Source of the DNA: Candidatus Saccharimonadota bacterium
Lineage (GTDB): Bacteria > Patescibacteriota > Saccharimonadia > Saccharimonadales > UBA4665
Assembly (NCBI GenBank): GCA_016789655.1
Contig: JAEUQV010000017.1
Location: forward strand, 1-32,257
Direction: 5' to 3'
DNA length: 32,257 bases
Shown: in pieces, positions 11,545 to 21,258 of the stretch
How the letters are laid out: the number at the start of each line of letters is the position of its first letter
Position numbering within the stretch: the stretch's first letter is position 1
Position numbers and translations under genes: made by a program
The notes under the pieces: generated by a model
The model's input: the letters and a program-made list of their open reading frames with translations, nothing else
What the model was told of the DNA's origin: nothing
The model's database searches: none

Positions 11545-13914
11545 ATGGACGCAATATCATCACTATTTGTTAGCATTTTCGGCGACTCCCCAACCACGAT
11601 TGTTATTAACGGTGCTCTACTAGCGGTCATAGCATACTGGTGCTGGCGGCTAGTTATCTCACCACTCATCGCCATCGCTCATAACGTTCGAGCCTATTTT
11701 GCGGACACTCACCTGCAAGCTCTTGAACTCATCCCGCCTAAACGCTCAGAAATTGATCCGCAAAGCACTAGCGATCTTTTTGCCGTCATGAGCCAGCGTC
11801 TTGGCAAGTACGACACAATATCGTTCGAGATTGTCGGCAACAAATATGCTGGGATTCGCTACCGTGTTGTTGCTCCTGCATATACCATTGCCAGTATCCA
11901 AAAATACTTCGCCGCATATCTGCCCGAACTAAGGTTCAAGCATCACGAAACGCTTGATGACACAGACGAATTCGACGTCTACTGTATAGCTCAGTCACGA
12001 CATTTTGCATTTCCGCTCATACCGCACGACGAGCTGCAAAAATCCGACCCGATTTCATTTCTGCACGGGGCGATGACGCGCCTTTCAGATGACGAAGAAG
12101 TCGCCATGCAACTTGTCGTCCGCCGCTATACATCACGCAAGGCCTCGCGCATTTATAACCGTTTGATCGGCAAGGGTCAGGTTCTGCTCGACAATAAACC
12201 ACGATACTACCTTATCGCCTATAGCTGGCTATGGGTTCCGTCATTATTAATCGGACTACTAGCGCATGCGTGGCAATTCGGTGCAGCCACCGCAATCGTA
12301 CTATGGGTAGCGAGTCTATCTGCCGAAAAGCAAGAGAGGCAAATCACCCACCTAGAACAAAACCTCTACGCCACAATCGCTGCAAAGCTAGAGAAGCCGC
12401 TGCTCCAGACCGACATACGCTTTGGTGTACGCTCGATGACACGCACTGGCGGGCTAGTAAATGAGTTCGTTTCTTCACTCGAACCGCTCAATACAACCAA
12501 TTTTCAGTATTTGATTCTCAAACGCCAGCGATTCGGCACCCGGCAGACAGACTATCTGCGTCGGCTATTCACCCGCCGTGTCGGCTCGATACTGCCATTC
12601 AATTCATCTGTGCTCAATACTAGTGAGCTTGCTATGCTGTTTCATTTCCCGCATGGGCTGATTAAAACCGAGGGCGTCACTCGCTCGCATAGCCGCACAC
12701 TGCCTGCACCGCTCAGCCTCCATAGCGATACGGATTTTGACATTGTCATAGGAGCAAATAAACACCACGGCAGCGAAACACCGATTGGCCTGACTTCATC
12801 CGAGCGTGAACGACACATGTTCATTGTAGGTGGCACGGGCAGCGGCAAGACCACTATGCTCAAGTATCAGCTGGTGCAGGATATACGCGGCGGCAAAGGC
12901 GTAGCGATTATCGACCCACACGGTGATCTGGCAGAGGAGCTGCTGGAGCACATGCCCAAAGAGCGCGAGAAAGACCTGATATACCTCAACCCAGACGACC
13001 TGGATCATCCAATCGGCGTAAACCTGCTAGAGCTGCCCGAAGGACTAGAGGGCAACAATCTGCTACGCGAAAAAGACCGCGTCACTGAATCGGTCGTATC
13101 GGTTATGCGCAAAGTGTTTTCCGAAGATGATAGTGGCGGTCACCGTATAGAGTACGTGCTACGAAATACTGTACAGACGGCACTCACGCTAGAGAGACCA
13201 ACGCTATTTACCATCTTTCGCCTGCTCAACGATGGCAAGTTTGCCAAGGATGCTATCAAAAATTTGCAGGACGAAGACCTCAAGGCCTTCTGGAGAAACG
13301 AGCTAGGCAAAGCTGGTAGTATGCAAAAGGTCAAAATGGCCGCAGGTATCACTGCCAAGATTGGGCGATTCCTATTCTCGGCCAGTGCCCGAGCCATGCT
13401 AGAGCAAGAAAAGTCTGCCATAGATTTTGATGAGATACTGGACGGCAAAATACTCATCTGCAACTTTTCCAAGGGCCGCCTGGGCGAAGACACCTCTATG
13501 CTGTTCGGCATAACCATCCTCGCCAAGCTACAGCTAGCAGCGCTCAAGCGCGCGGAGAAAAAGCGAACTGACCGCAAGCCGTTCTACCTCTACGTCGACG
13601 AGTTCCAAAACTTCGCCACCATGAGCTTCACGCAAATGCTCAGCGAAGCTCGTAAATATCAGGTATTCTTGACTATGGCCGAGCAAAGCACCCAGCAGCA
13701 AGACGATCAAAAACTGGTAAACATCATCCTGGCCAACGTCGGCACCGTCGTAGCCTTCCGCACCGGCAGTCCCAAAGACGAAGAACTAATCCTGCCCCTG
13801 TTTGAACCATATATAGAGAAGGGCGAAATAGCCAACCTCCCAACCTACAACTTCTACTGCCGGATTATGGGCGTGGAAGCCCAAGAGCCCATCAGTGGTG
13901 AAACTATAGTCTAA
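11545..13914 (+). CDS. TraD/VirD4-like conjugative coupling ATPase
   Basis: 789 residues. A hydrophobic helix at ~17-40, a soluble ~170-residue part, and a second hydrophobic pair near 222-255 precede a RecA/HerA-type motor: Walker A GGTGSGKTT (429-437), DPHGDLAEELL after it, Walker B YLYVDEFQNF with D685-E686, a sensor-like region MAEQSTQQQ, and RTGSP near the end. Membrane-anchored hexameric ATPases of this kind pump DNA in conjugation, or act in type IV secretion. CPR genomes often carry such a gene without a full secretion system. No relaxase or VirB channel is seen in this element, so it may use host machinery or serve another DNA-translocation role. Its 3' end overlaps the convergent TIGR04141 gene by 4 bases. 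Confidence 0.85.
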   Translation: MDAISSLFVSIFGDSPTTIVINGALLAVIAYWCWRLVISPLIAIAHNVRAYFADTHLQALELIPPKRSEIDPQSTSDLFAVMSQRLGKYDTISFEIVGNKYAGIRYRVVAPAYTIASIQKYFAAYLPELRFKHHETLDDTDEFDVYCIAQSRHFAFPLIPHDELQKSDPISFLHGAMTRLSDDEEVAMQLVVRRYTSRKASRIYNRLIGKGQVLLDNKPRYYLIAYSWLWVPSLLIGLLAHAWQFGAATAIVLWVASLSAEKQERQITHLEQNLYATIAAKLEKPLLQTDIRFGVRSMTRTGGLVNEFVSSLEPLNTTNFQYLILKRQRFGTRQTDYLRRLFTRRVGSILPFNSSVLNTSELAMLFHFPHGLIKTEGVTRSHSRTLPAPLSLHSDTDFDIVIGANKHHGSETPIGLTSSERERHMFIVGGTGSGKTTMLKYQLVQDIRGGKGVAIIDPHGDLAEELLEHMPKEREKDLIYLNPDDLDHPIGVNLLELPEGLEGNNLLREKDRVTESVVSVMRKVFSEDDSGGHRIEYVLRNTVQTALTLERPTLFTIFRLLNDGKFAKDAIKNLQDEDLKAFWRNELGKAGSMQKVKMAAGITAKIGRFLFSASARAMLEQEKSAIDFDEILDGKILICNFSKGRLGEDTSMLFGITILAKLQLAALKRAEKKRTDRKPFYLYVDEFQNFATMSFTQMLSEARKYQVFLTMAEQSTQQQDDQKLVNIILANVGTVVAFRTGSPKDEELILPLFEPYIEKGEIANLPTYNFYCRIMGVEAQEPISGETIV

Positions 13915-15545
13915 GAATCTGTTTTGGTTATATTTTCAATTCCCGCCAACTCGACTTTGTAGCCGAACCCGTCGAGCATCCTTCTTGCGTTCCTGGCATT
14001 AATTTTGCTGAAGAACGGGATATCAAACCGGTCTTTTTTACTTGTGATAATCGCATACACAATCCGCTGACCATCTGGCTTGTACTCTGCGCTGGGGTCG
14101 GTTATCTTGAGTGAACTGGAAAGCTTGTTGTTCACGAGCTTTCGAAATTCAGGGTCGTTTTTCATTAGTTCGCCTGAGACCGCTCCCTGTGAAAATAAGT
14201 GGCTCAACGTACTTGAGCCGGAGTAATGCTTAACATGAAAAATCGTCTTATCGCTAGAATACACATCGCAAAACTCGATCTTACTGTAGCCGCCGCCGTA
14301 GGAGATGTTGTCTGCATCGAAACACACGCCCGATAGCTCATCTTTGAGCTTTTGGTTGTAGCCGTTCTCGTTATTATGAAGCGCTTTGTCATAAGGTGGC
14401 AGTTTCGCTGCATAGCGCGGAATGGCTTGATACTCTTTATTAACCCGTTCCACAAAATCTTTATTAATTTTATACCACCGTCCATTTGTAATCATGTGCG
14501 TGTCGCCGTCTGCATCAACTTCAGCATATATACAGTCAAAGCAGCGCCATGTGTGCAACACGTCGTCTGTCTCGTTAGATATTGCGAGTACTTTAGCTGA
14601 TTTAAGCCTCTCTAGAGAAAGCTTCTCCTTTCCGATAAAATCAACGATTCTAGTAAGACTTATATCCTCGTACGGTGTATCTTGGTCAATATTGTACCGA
14701 CCATAGGCAAATCCAGAGATTTCAGACCACTCTATGTGCTCCGGAGTTGCTGCCCATATTTTTTGGCCGCTTCCATCGATAAGCTGCCTCACGAGCTCTG
14801 TGTTTAGCCGCTCCCTCGTCTGGGCGTCGTCTATCTCGGCTATCTGATCAATCCATTCGAAATCGGTTTTATAATCTCCGCTTTCATATCTTTCGATGCA
14901 CTGTTCCAGGATTTTCCTGACGTTAACTATGTCTATCTTGGACGAAATGTAGAGAGCATCCTTACCACTAACACTTCTACCCAGTGCAGCGTACGCAATT
15001 TTTGTTTTACCTGTGATTGCCCGCACCAAGTCCTGTTCGATATTGAGACCGAAGCTTTCTTTGTCCCCATCCTGGCTTATTTGCTCCTTACTGTGCTTGG
15101 GAACAGATTCGAGGGACGTCTTGTCGATACTTCTGATATTTTCTGGGTCGAGTACACTTAACGCAGTTTTGATCCCAAACCTCTGTTCAATAGCACCCGG
15201 ATTGAGCATATGCTTTCCGTAGCCAAAACATATCGCAAAATTCCGCTTTTTGACGCCCTCGACGACTAGAACCGCACGAGCCGATGCTGTAAAAATCGGG
15301 ATATTATCTACCGAAGAGCTATCACTTCCAAAAAAGTTTGATAACCACTTCGGCTTATTCGAGTGCGAAGGTGTTACGTATAGCTTGCCCCTAACTCCTA
15401 AATCTATCGGGCTTAGCGATTCCGAGAAAAGCTGATGCGGCACATCGATATCTGTCTTGATTAAGTATATGCTCAACTTGTTAGTTGGTATTTTCCTTGC
15501 AGGCAACTCCTGCTTTTCTCGTACTGGCTCGGGGTCTTGTACCAT
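13911..15545 (-). CDS. TIGR04141 / DUF6119 family protein
   Basis: 544 residues. The clearest family block is FHVKHYSGSSTLSHLFSQG followed by AVSGELMKNDPEFRKLV in the last quarter, preceded by CFDADNISYGGGYSKIEFCDV. TIGR04141 proteins are described only as sporadically distributed and commonly lie beside restriction or other defence genes; their activity is unknown to me. Also visible: ICFGYGKHMLNP (~106-117), typical of the N-terminal part. A minus-strand TATAAT at 15586-15591 could give an independent promoter. It is the last gene of the leftward run after the type IIG enzyme and the methyltransferase, which suggests a third component of that system or a separate defence gene. Confidence 0.75.
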   Translation of the reverse strand: MVQDPEPVREKQELPARKIPTNKLSIYLIKTDIDVPHQLFSESLSPIDLGVRGKLYVTPSHSNKPKWLSNFFGSDSSSVDNIPIFTASARAVLVVEGVKKRNFAICFGYGKHMLNPGAIEQRFGIKTALSVLDPENIRSIDKTSLESVPKHSKEQISQDGDKESFGLNIEQDLVRAITGKTKIAYAALGRSVSGKDALYISSKIDIVNVRKILEQCIERYESGDYKTDFEWIDQIAEIDDAQTRERLNTELVRQLIDGSGQKIWAATPEHIEWSEISGFAYGRYNIDQDTPYEDISLTRIVDFIGKEKLSLERLKSAKVLAISNETDDVLHTWRCFDCIYAEVDADGDTHMITNGRWYKINKDFVERVNKEYQAIPRYAAKLPPYDKALHNNENGYNQKLKDELSGVCFDADNISYGGGYSKIEFCDVYSSDKTIFHVKHYSGSSTLSHLFSQGAVSGELMKNDPEFRKLVNNKLSSSLKITDPSAEYKPDGQRIVYAIITSKKDRFDIPFFSKINARNARRMLDGFGYKVELAGIENITKTDS

Positions 15546-15741
15546 AATCCGAAAATCTCTCTTGCTAATGACGCTGTATAGTTACATTATACATCTAAAA
15601 AACATCCCCTATTCACCCTTCGTCATAGGCAAGCTCATACACCCGCGTCATGCTGTTTGATGGGCTGGCAATCTTGACGCCGTTAGAATCGGTATATTTT
15701 AGATAAATTTTTTGGAACGTGACGTATGCGCACTCCGGTTG

Positions 15742-17349
15742 TTAATCCCGGTATAGCCGTCGCCTTTGCAACTTAAGCCATATTCTATTGAACATCTTGA
15801 TCTCTTTCTCGGTAAAGCCTAGGTTTTCTCCCAAAATTTTCTTATCTGTATAGGAGAGCAGTTTTTCCATCTCGATTTTCGACCTCAGTGAATCTTCAAT
15901 GTACGGTAGTAGCTCAGAGTTATTTGAATTGTAGGGCAACAAAATATCTTCTACCTCGCTTGGCATTAACTCCAAGACACCGCCACCGTGACTTCGCCCC
16001 GATATCTCGCTAAAAGCTAAAGACAGAGAGTTGTAATAGCTCGCTGTCAAAGCTTGGGGGTTCACACCGATCTTAGGGGTAACGCGATGCATCGTATCCG
16101 TCGTATATGCACCCGCCTCATTAATGACCAGCTTAGGATAAAGATTATTCCGACGTATAAATAGCGCTTCTGACTTTCTTAGGGAGGGTATCGTCTGCCA
16201 TTCAGCTCGGATACTAGTCTTGTAACCTTCATTAATTTTCGACTCCTCTCCAAGCCGGATGTACGATAACGCACCTTCGTGTTTCCGTTCGTATAATTCC
16301 TCTTTGGCAGGGAAGTCTAAGATGTAAGCTCGTGCCTGCTTATCAATGTTATCTTTCCAGTCACGCATTCTAAAGACAGGGCTCGGAACCTGAACACTGC
16401 GCCCAACCAGTGGTTTAGCAAAGTCCTCAAGATTATACTTTTCTACAATTGAGTGTGGAACCGTGAAGAAACTATTTGAGCCTGTAGTTATGCCCACTTC
16501 CACGCCTGCGTAATTTCCAAGCCTAGAGACAACTCCGCGCTCCTTTACTCTCTCGATAAGATCAATTTCGTCTTGATCAAGGAAGTAGAACGTCCACTTA
16601 TTAGTCTTAAAATCGATCCTCTTTTTTGGCGTATTCAGCTCCTTTATGTCAAGACTAATGAGATCACTAGCGTCATGCAACTCTAGATGTTCGATACTAT
16701 GGTCACTGGTCCCATCTTTTTCACAAAATAATAATACAACCTCTTGTTGGATATGCGGGAAAACCAATTTTTCAAAAGAGATAATATTAATTTTATTGTA
16801 ATAGTGTGAAAGAAATTCTCTTAGCTGCTTAGCATAGGAAACTTGCAATATCTCAGCGGGCAACACGAAAGCGATTCGCCCATTCGGAGCAAGCATCATA
16901 CTCGATCCTACCACGAACGAGACCCAGGCATTTGTTAGCTTGCTGTACTTTAAGCCTGCTTCATTGAATATGACTGATGCTGTATGCTTCTGTAGGTTAT
17001 TAAAAAACTGATATCTAATATATGGGGGGTTTCCGATGATAACATCGAATTTTTTCTTTTTTGAATAGAAAGCGTAGAAATCTTCACAGATCACCTGCGT
17101 TTTAGCAGGCTTTATTTTGGCCGCCTTCTTAGCCTCGATTTCATCCAGCTCAAGCCCTAGCATAGACTTATATTTAAAATTTCCTTTTTTGAGGGCATCA
17201 AGAAACACGCCATCACCACAGCTTGGCTCGAAGATAGCTGCGTCTTCCTTGTCACTCAGGGCCCACTTAAGCATAAAGTCAGCTATATTCTCGGGCGTGT
17301 AGAATCCACCCCGCAATTTCTCGTTTGATACCTCACTAATTAGACGCAT
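15742..17349 (-). CDS. N6-adenine DNA methyltransferase, Eco57I-like
   Basis: 535 residues. SAM-binding and catalytic motifs in gamma-class order: GGFYTP (14-19), FEPSCGDGVFL (40-50), and NPPY (107-110) in DVIIGNPPYIRY. The C-terminal half (~230-480) is the target-recognition region, ending in a helical bundle. The ATG overlaps the upstream type IIG gene by 14 bases, so the two are one transcript. There is no nuclease domain; it probably methylates either the second strand of the same asymmetric site or a different site. No strong RBS is visible, consistent with coupled translation. Gap 15546-15741 downstream holds no gene. Confidence 0.85.
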   Translation of the reverse strand: MRLISEVSNEKLRGGFYTPENIADFMLKWALSDKEDAAIFEPSCGDGVFLDALKKGNFKYKSMLGLELDEIEAKKAAKIKPAKTQVICEDFYAFYSKKKKFDVIIGNPPYIRYQFFNNLQKHTASVIFNEAGLKYSKLTNAWVSFVVGSSMMLAPNGRIAFVLPAEILQVSYAKQLREFLSHYYNKINIISFEKLVFPHIQQEVVLLFCEKDGTSDHSIEHLELHDASDLISLDIKELNTPKKRIDFKTNKWTFYFLDQDEIDLIERVKERGVVSRLGNYAGVEVGITTGSNSFFTVPHSIVEKYNLEDFAKPLVGRSVQVPSPVFRMRDWKDNIDKQARAYILDFPAKEELYERKHEGALSYIRLGEESKINEGYKTSIRAEWQTIPSLRKSEALFIRRNNLYPKLVINEAGAYTTDTMHRVTPKIGVNPQALTASYYNSLSLAFSEISGRSHGGGVLELMPSEVEDILLPYNSNNSELLPYIEDSLRSKIEMEKLLSYTDKKILGENLGFTEKEIKMFNRIWLKLQRRRLYRD

Positions 17350-20317
17350 GTGCTTTTTTGATTGATGGTATTAATTTGCCGTCCTCGCCCAAGCCATACA
17401 AGCTGTCTATCAGCTTATCAAGTTCTGTCTTGATGCGATAAAACTCTCTTTCCGCTAGTGCTAACTCTCGAGGATTGGTCGCATATCTGTCTACTGCAGA
17501 TTGTTGCTGTATTAGTTTTTGTTGCGTGTTTGCGATAGAGTCATGGATCAGTTTTTGTTCTTCCAGGTCAAAGTTGACTACCTTGATTGGGAGTCTTTTT
17601 AGCACCTTTGTTCCGCGAGCGATATAGCCACCCCTAAACACTTCACCGATTAAAGAAGCGTACCACTCCGTGTATTTTGAGCTAAGTATTGCTTGAAGGT
17701 AGTACGCAGAGTATTGAGATTCTTCTGGCAATGTAATCATACAGTATCCAGCAGTGCCACCGGAGGATATCAGAGTATGGCTAGTGTCGATCGCGTATTT
17801 ATCGCCCTGAGACATAACCCCAACAACAATCTTTTGATCGACATCACACTTCTCTAGGCTCTGGTGGCGTCCATAGCTATACCACTCATCGGGCGTTTCC
17901 GGAGTAGGTTTAATGTCTCGTCTGGGGTCGCTCAGTATCGACTTATAACTATTTAGAAAGTAAAACGCATGAGGATAGTTTCTTTCCAAATCGTATAGCC
18001 CGACAAGGGAAAGTCTGTCGCTATCCTTAACATACGGATACACGACAAAAGAATTTGGCTTCAGCATTCTGTAGCTGCTAAGAGTGCCGTCTCCAGAAGC
18101 TGTCCTGAAATACGGCCGCGTTAATTCTTTTTCGATTTTCCAGTCCCTAGAGCCGTAGGAGAAGTAGACATAATTCTCGTCTTCACGATCAGCACTGTGT
18201 ATATACACACTATTCGCACTGGTCTGTATACCGTTATATATGCCATCTTGCCCAACTAGATCTTCCAGTGTCTGGGTATTCTGCAGCAACTTATGCCTAG
18301 CACTACGCAAGCTATCCGGAATCATTACCCATACATCGTTATCAAGTTCGCTCAATGAAATCGTCGAGAGGTTGGCTGTTTTCTGCTTAAGAGTCAGCGC
18401 ATTCCATGCGGGAAGACTGGATACCTCTTGGTATGTAAACGTCTCCCTTTTTTGCTTCTGTAGTATAAGGATACAGGTATACGTAGTTTTATCCTTAAAC
18501 ACCTGATTGGCACCAAAAGATATAACCTCCTCAAGCGCACAGTTTTCCGACAAGTATTCACGGAGTTTTTGTCCTGCACCAACCTTCATAAACTTACTCG
18601 GAACTATATATCCAAGGTGCCCGCCGTCCGCCAGGAGCTCAAAACCCTGCTCAATAAACAAGAAGTACTTATCGAATTGCTTATAGGACGTCTTGTACTT
18701 CCTTTTGTAGATAGGCAGCTCTTGAGGGGTGAATCGCTTCATGTCCTCTGTTGACATATAGGGAGGGTTGCCGACTATAACATTGAATTTGTGGGCTGAA
18801 TTTTGTAATGGATTAATAGGGCCTCTTTCCTCGTCTGATACGTCATCACTACCAACTAGGCTGTTTCCAAACTGAATGTTATTACTAAGGGTTGGTAGTG
18901 CTGGGGTTGCAATACTGGCGTTATCCTCGTCCTCAAGTAGTTTAAGCAAGAGCCCAAATTTACACGCTTCAACGGCCCCGTAATCCTTATCTACGCCATA
19001 TATACACTGTTCAAGCACTTGTCTCTTTAGAGAATAAGGGAGCCTATAATTTGCAATGCTGATTTGCGTAAGCGTTTCGGGTTCATTCGCAAGATACCAG
19101 TCGATTAGATAATCATTGATCATCTGAAAAGCCTCTAAGAGAAAAGCACCCGAGCCACATGCTATATCTGCCAAGCGTACCATCAATACCTCATCGGCAC
19201 TTTTTGAGTCTAGCTGTTTGGCTAGAGAGGAGCCGAGTATGTCTCTAATGATGGGAGTGGGCGTTGTTACGATATCCCGGTCTACATGTTCCGGTTTCTT
19301 ATCAAGAGATAACACTCCGCTAGAAATGGTAAGCTCTTCTCCTAGATATACTTCGTAAATTCGCCCTAATATGTCCGATGATATGACACTGAATGAATAG
19401 GATGTGTGCGGGAAGTATAGCTCCCTGATAATACTCCAGAACGAAGACGCATTATTCTTGATAACCTGCTCATTCATTTTGTGGTTGAATAAACCCGAGT
19501 TATATTTTCTATCGGCTTGCTGAAACTTAACTATTAACTTGTTAAAGTCTCCCTCAGTTGCCAGTTTGAGCAAAGACTTGTATTTCTCAAGTTCTCGATC
19601 TTCGCAGACTCTCAGGAAGATGATGCTGTTTAGATAGCTTTGTACGAGATCATTCAGTTCGCGTTGAGAAATTGAAGTGTTATGAGACAATATCTGCTCT
19701 CCGAGCACGACTCGCCATTGGTTTATTTGCGACAAGAATAGATCGTCAATACTAAATCGCTGCAGCTGAACTTCAATTGCAGACCACGTTTTATCAAATT
19801 CTCCCGAATAAACGCTTTCTTTACCCAGGAGGTCTCGTATCTCATCGAACTTTTCGGAATACTCAGTATAGTGATACAGCTTTACTCTGGAGTTAGCACT
19901 ACTGTCATCTGCACTCACTATGCGAGAACAGTCGTATATTGCTAAATATTCAAAGTTAGAGAGTACTGATATTTTCATTTTTGCCGTAAAGCCATACCGT
20001 CGTATCTGTGCGGCGGGTTCAGGATCAATACTGATGTTTACACTCGGCTTCTTGGCCTCCAGGAAGAACTTCCTTTCGGAAAAAAGCCGAAAGGCATAGT
20101 CAGGTTTTTTAGTCGCAGCACCAGCGCTTGCCTTGAGAGGTGTTTCGACCACCACTTCGCGCTCCGCCGTGGCTTTAGCCTGTTTGTTCTGCATATCCCA
20201 ACCAAGCAGCCCAAATAAGGGGTCTAGAAAATCGGCTCTAAGCTGCGCTTCATTATATGCATCAGTAATGTAGTACGCTCTATCGTTCTGGTATTTACTA
20301 ACTAAATCGTCAATCAT
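17336..20317 (-). CDS. Type IIG restriction enzyme-methyltransferase
   Basis: 993 residues in one chain. N-terminal nuclease of PD-(D/E)XK type: KKPDYAF with D73 and FFLEAKKP with E87 and K89. Central N6-adenine methyltransferase: DIACGSGAFLLEAF (384-397) and NPPY (517-520) in VIVGNPPYMS. The C-terminal part (~640-930) is the target-recognition domain and ends in a coiled coil (EEQKLIHDSIANTQQKLIQQ). Such enzymes cut at a fixed distance from an asymmetric site unless it is methylated. A minus-strand TATACT at 20326-20331 ends 8 bases before the ATG, so the message is nearly leaderless; a second promoter is possible in the hairpin at 20397-20519. First gene of the methylase cassette. All catalytic residues are present, so it looks functional. 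Confidence 0.9.
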   Translation of the reverse strand: MIDDLVSKYQNDRAYYITDAYNEAQLRADFLDPLFGLLGWDMQNKQAKATAEREVVVETPLKASAGAATKKPDYAFRLFSERKFFLEAKKPSVNISIDPEPAAQIRRYGFTAKMKISVLSNFEYLAIYDCSRIVSADDSSANSRVKLYHYTEYSEKFDEIRDLLGKESVYSGEFDKTWSAIEVQLQRFSIDDLFLSQINQWRVVLGEQILSHNTSISQRELNDLVQSYLNSIIFLRVCEDRELEKYKSLLKLATEGDFNKLIVKFQQADRKYNSGLFNHKMNEQVIKNNASSFWSIIRELYFPHTSYSFSVISSDILGRIYEVYLGEELTISSGVLSLDKKPEHVDRDIVTTPTPIIRDILGSSLAKQLDSKSADEVLMVRLADIACGSGAFLLEAFQMINDYLIDWYLANEPETLTQISIANYRLPYSLKRQVLEQCIYGVDKDYGAVEACKFGLLLKLLEDEDNASIATPALPTLSNNIQFGNSLVGSDDVSDEERGPINPLQNSAHKFNVIVGNPPYMSTEDMKRFTPQELPIYKRKYKTSYKQFDKYFLFIEQGFELLADGGHLGYIVPSKFMKVGAGQKLREYLSENCALEEVISFGANQVFKDKTTYTCILILQKQKRETFTYQEVSSLPAWNALTLKQKTANLSTISLSELDNDVWVMIPDSLRSARHKLLQNTQTLEDLVGQDGIYNGIQTSANSVYIHSADREDENYVYFSYGSRDWKIEKELTRPYFRTASGDGTLSSYRMLKPNSFVVYPYVKDSDRLSLVGLYDLERNYPHAFYFLNSYKSILSDPRRDIKPTPETPDEWYSYGRHQSLEKCDVDQKIVVGVMSQGDKYAIDTSHTLISSGGTAGYCMITLPEESQYSAYYLQAILSSKYTEWYASLIGEVFRGGYIARGTKVLKRLPIKVVNFDLEEQKLIHDSIANTQQKLIQQQSAVDRYATNPRELALAEREFYRIKTELDKLIDSLYGLGEDGKLIPSIKKAHASN

Positions 20318-20396
20318 CTATACCAAGTATAACTTCTTACGCTCTTTTTAAGAACCTAAACCATCCAATTCTAGTTGTTGTCACTTTGAAGAGTTG

Positions 20397-20519
20397 GACC
20401 TTCCCACTGCCTATTCAGTATAAGGGGGAAATTGGCCGACTCAAGGTCGGTCAGACGTGGGGTGCTCCACCTTGACTCGTCCAATTTACCCCTTGCCCCG
20501 GACGCGCAGCGGGAAGGTC
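20397..20519. ncRNA. Long two-part hairpin, candidate RNA or operator
   Basis: Outer stem 20397-20409 with 20507-20519 (12 of 13 pairs) and inner stem 20422-20447 with 20469-20494 (26 positions, three mismatches), loop of 21. No reading frame. The shape, two stems with an asymmetric internal loop, recalls structured small RNAs, but no known family matches. On the minus strand TTGAGT (20439-20444) and TATACT (20417-20422), 16 apart, lie within one arm and could be a promoter for the restriction operon, so the palindrome may instead act on DNA. Confidence 0.5.
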
Positions 20520-20558
20520 GATTCCGTTCAGGAATAAGAATTAAAAAGGAGGTATATT

Positions 20559-20873
20559 ATGCAGACAGAAAATGCAGTTGAGATTGCAAGGGTTAATGAT
20601 GAGTTTCGTAGAAGCGGACAAGGGATTGTGGTTACACGTGGTGTGCAGATACTTGAAGATTTGGTTGGGCTGATCGATGAAGTGCGTAGGTTCAATGAGT
20701 TTACCGAGGACAACGATCCGTATGGAGAACACGACTTCGGTACGGTGTATTGGCTGGGCGAAAAGGTGTTTTGGAAGATTGATTGCTATGACAAGACACT
20801 CAAGCACGGTGAAGACCCGCTTTCGTCGAAATGTCGGCGAGTCTTGACCGTTATGCTTGCGAGTGAATATTAG
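20559..20873 (+). CDS. DUF3768 family protein
   Basis: 104 residues, preceded by AAAAAGGAGG. Family features: IARVNDEFRRSGQGIVVTRGV (split: ARVNDEFR at 10-17, VVTRGV at 24-29), DNDPYGEHDFGTV (52-64), FWKIDCYD (71-78) and RRVLTVMLASEY at the end. DUF3768 is common on plasmids and integrative elements; its function is unknown. It stands alone between the hairpin at 20397 and a clear terminator at 20896. Confidence 0.9.
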   Translation: MQTENAVEIARVNDEFRRSGQGIVVTRGVQILEDLVGLIDEVRRFNEFTEDNDPYGEHDFGTVYWLGEKVFWKIDCYDKTLKHGEDPLSSKCRRVLTVMLASEY

Positions 20874-20895
20874 TTCACTGGCAGTTTTCATTATA

Positions 20896-20928
20896 GCCCG
20901 GAAGTCAGTAGATGGCTTCCGGGTTTTT
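20896..20928 (+). terminator. Intrinsic terminator after the DUF3768 gene
   Basis: CCCGGAAG (20897-20904) and CTTCCGGG (20916-20923) close a hairpin followed by T5. Confidence 0.85.
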
Positions 20929-20958
20929 GGTATTAGCTAATTTTGAAGGAGATAAGTG

Positions 20959-21216
20959 ATGAGTGAGACAACAGGATACAACGGATGGACGAATTATGAG
21001 ACGTGGTTGGTGGCGCTGTGGCTAAATAACGATAGGCTGACATACGAAGCGCTTGAGGCGATAAAAGCAGAAAGCGGAAGCGTGCGTGGTAAGGCAGAGC
21101 AGCTCGAAGAGCTCGTGCAAGAACTGTATGAGTTTGAGCCGGTAAGCCTGATTGCCGACTTCGTAAACGCGGCGCTTGGTCGGGTTAACTGGGTGGAGAT
21201 TGTGACGGCTGAGTAG
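20959..21216 (+). CDS. DUF7249-like small protein
   Basis: 85 residues from the ATG at 20959, with AAGGAG 7 bases upstream (a GTG three bases earlier is less likely). The block YNGWTNYETWLVALWLNND near the N-terminus is the recognisable feature of a small family common in phages and plasmids; the rest is helical and acidic. Function unknown. It belongs to the accessory-gene block of element 2. Confidence 0.8.
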   Translation: MSETTGYNGWTNYETWLVALWLNNDRLTYEALEAIKAESGSVRGKAEQLEELVQELYEFEPVSLIADFVNAALGRVNWVEIVTAE

Positions 21217-21258
21217 TTTCAGAACGTCCTGAGCAAGACGATAAAAGGCTCAGTACGC

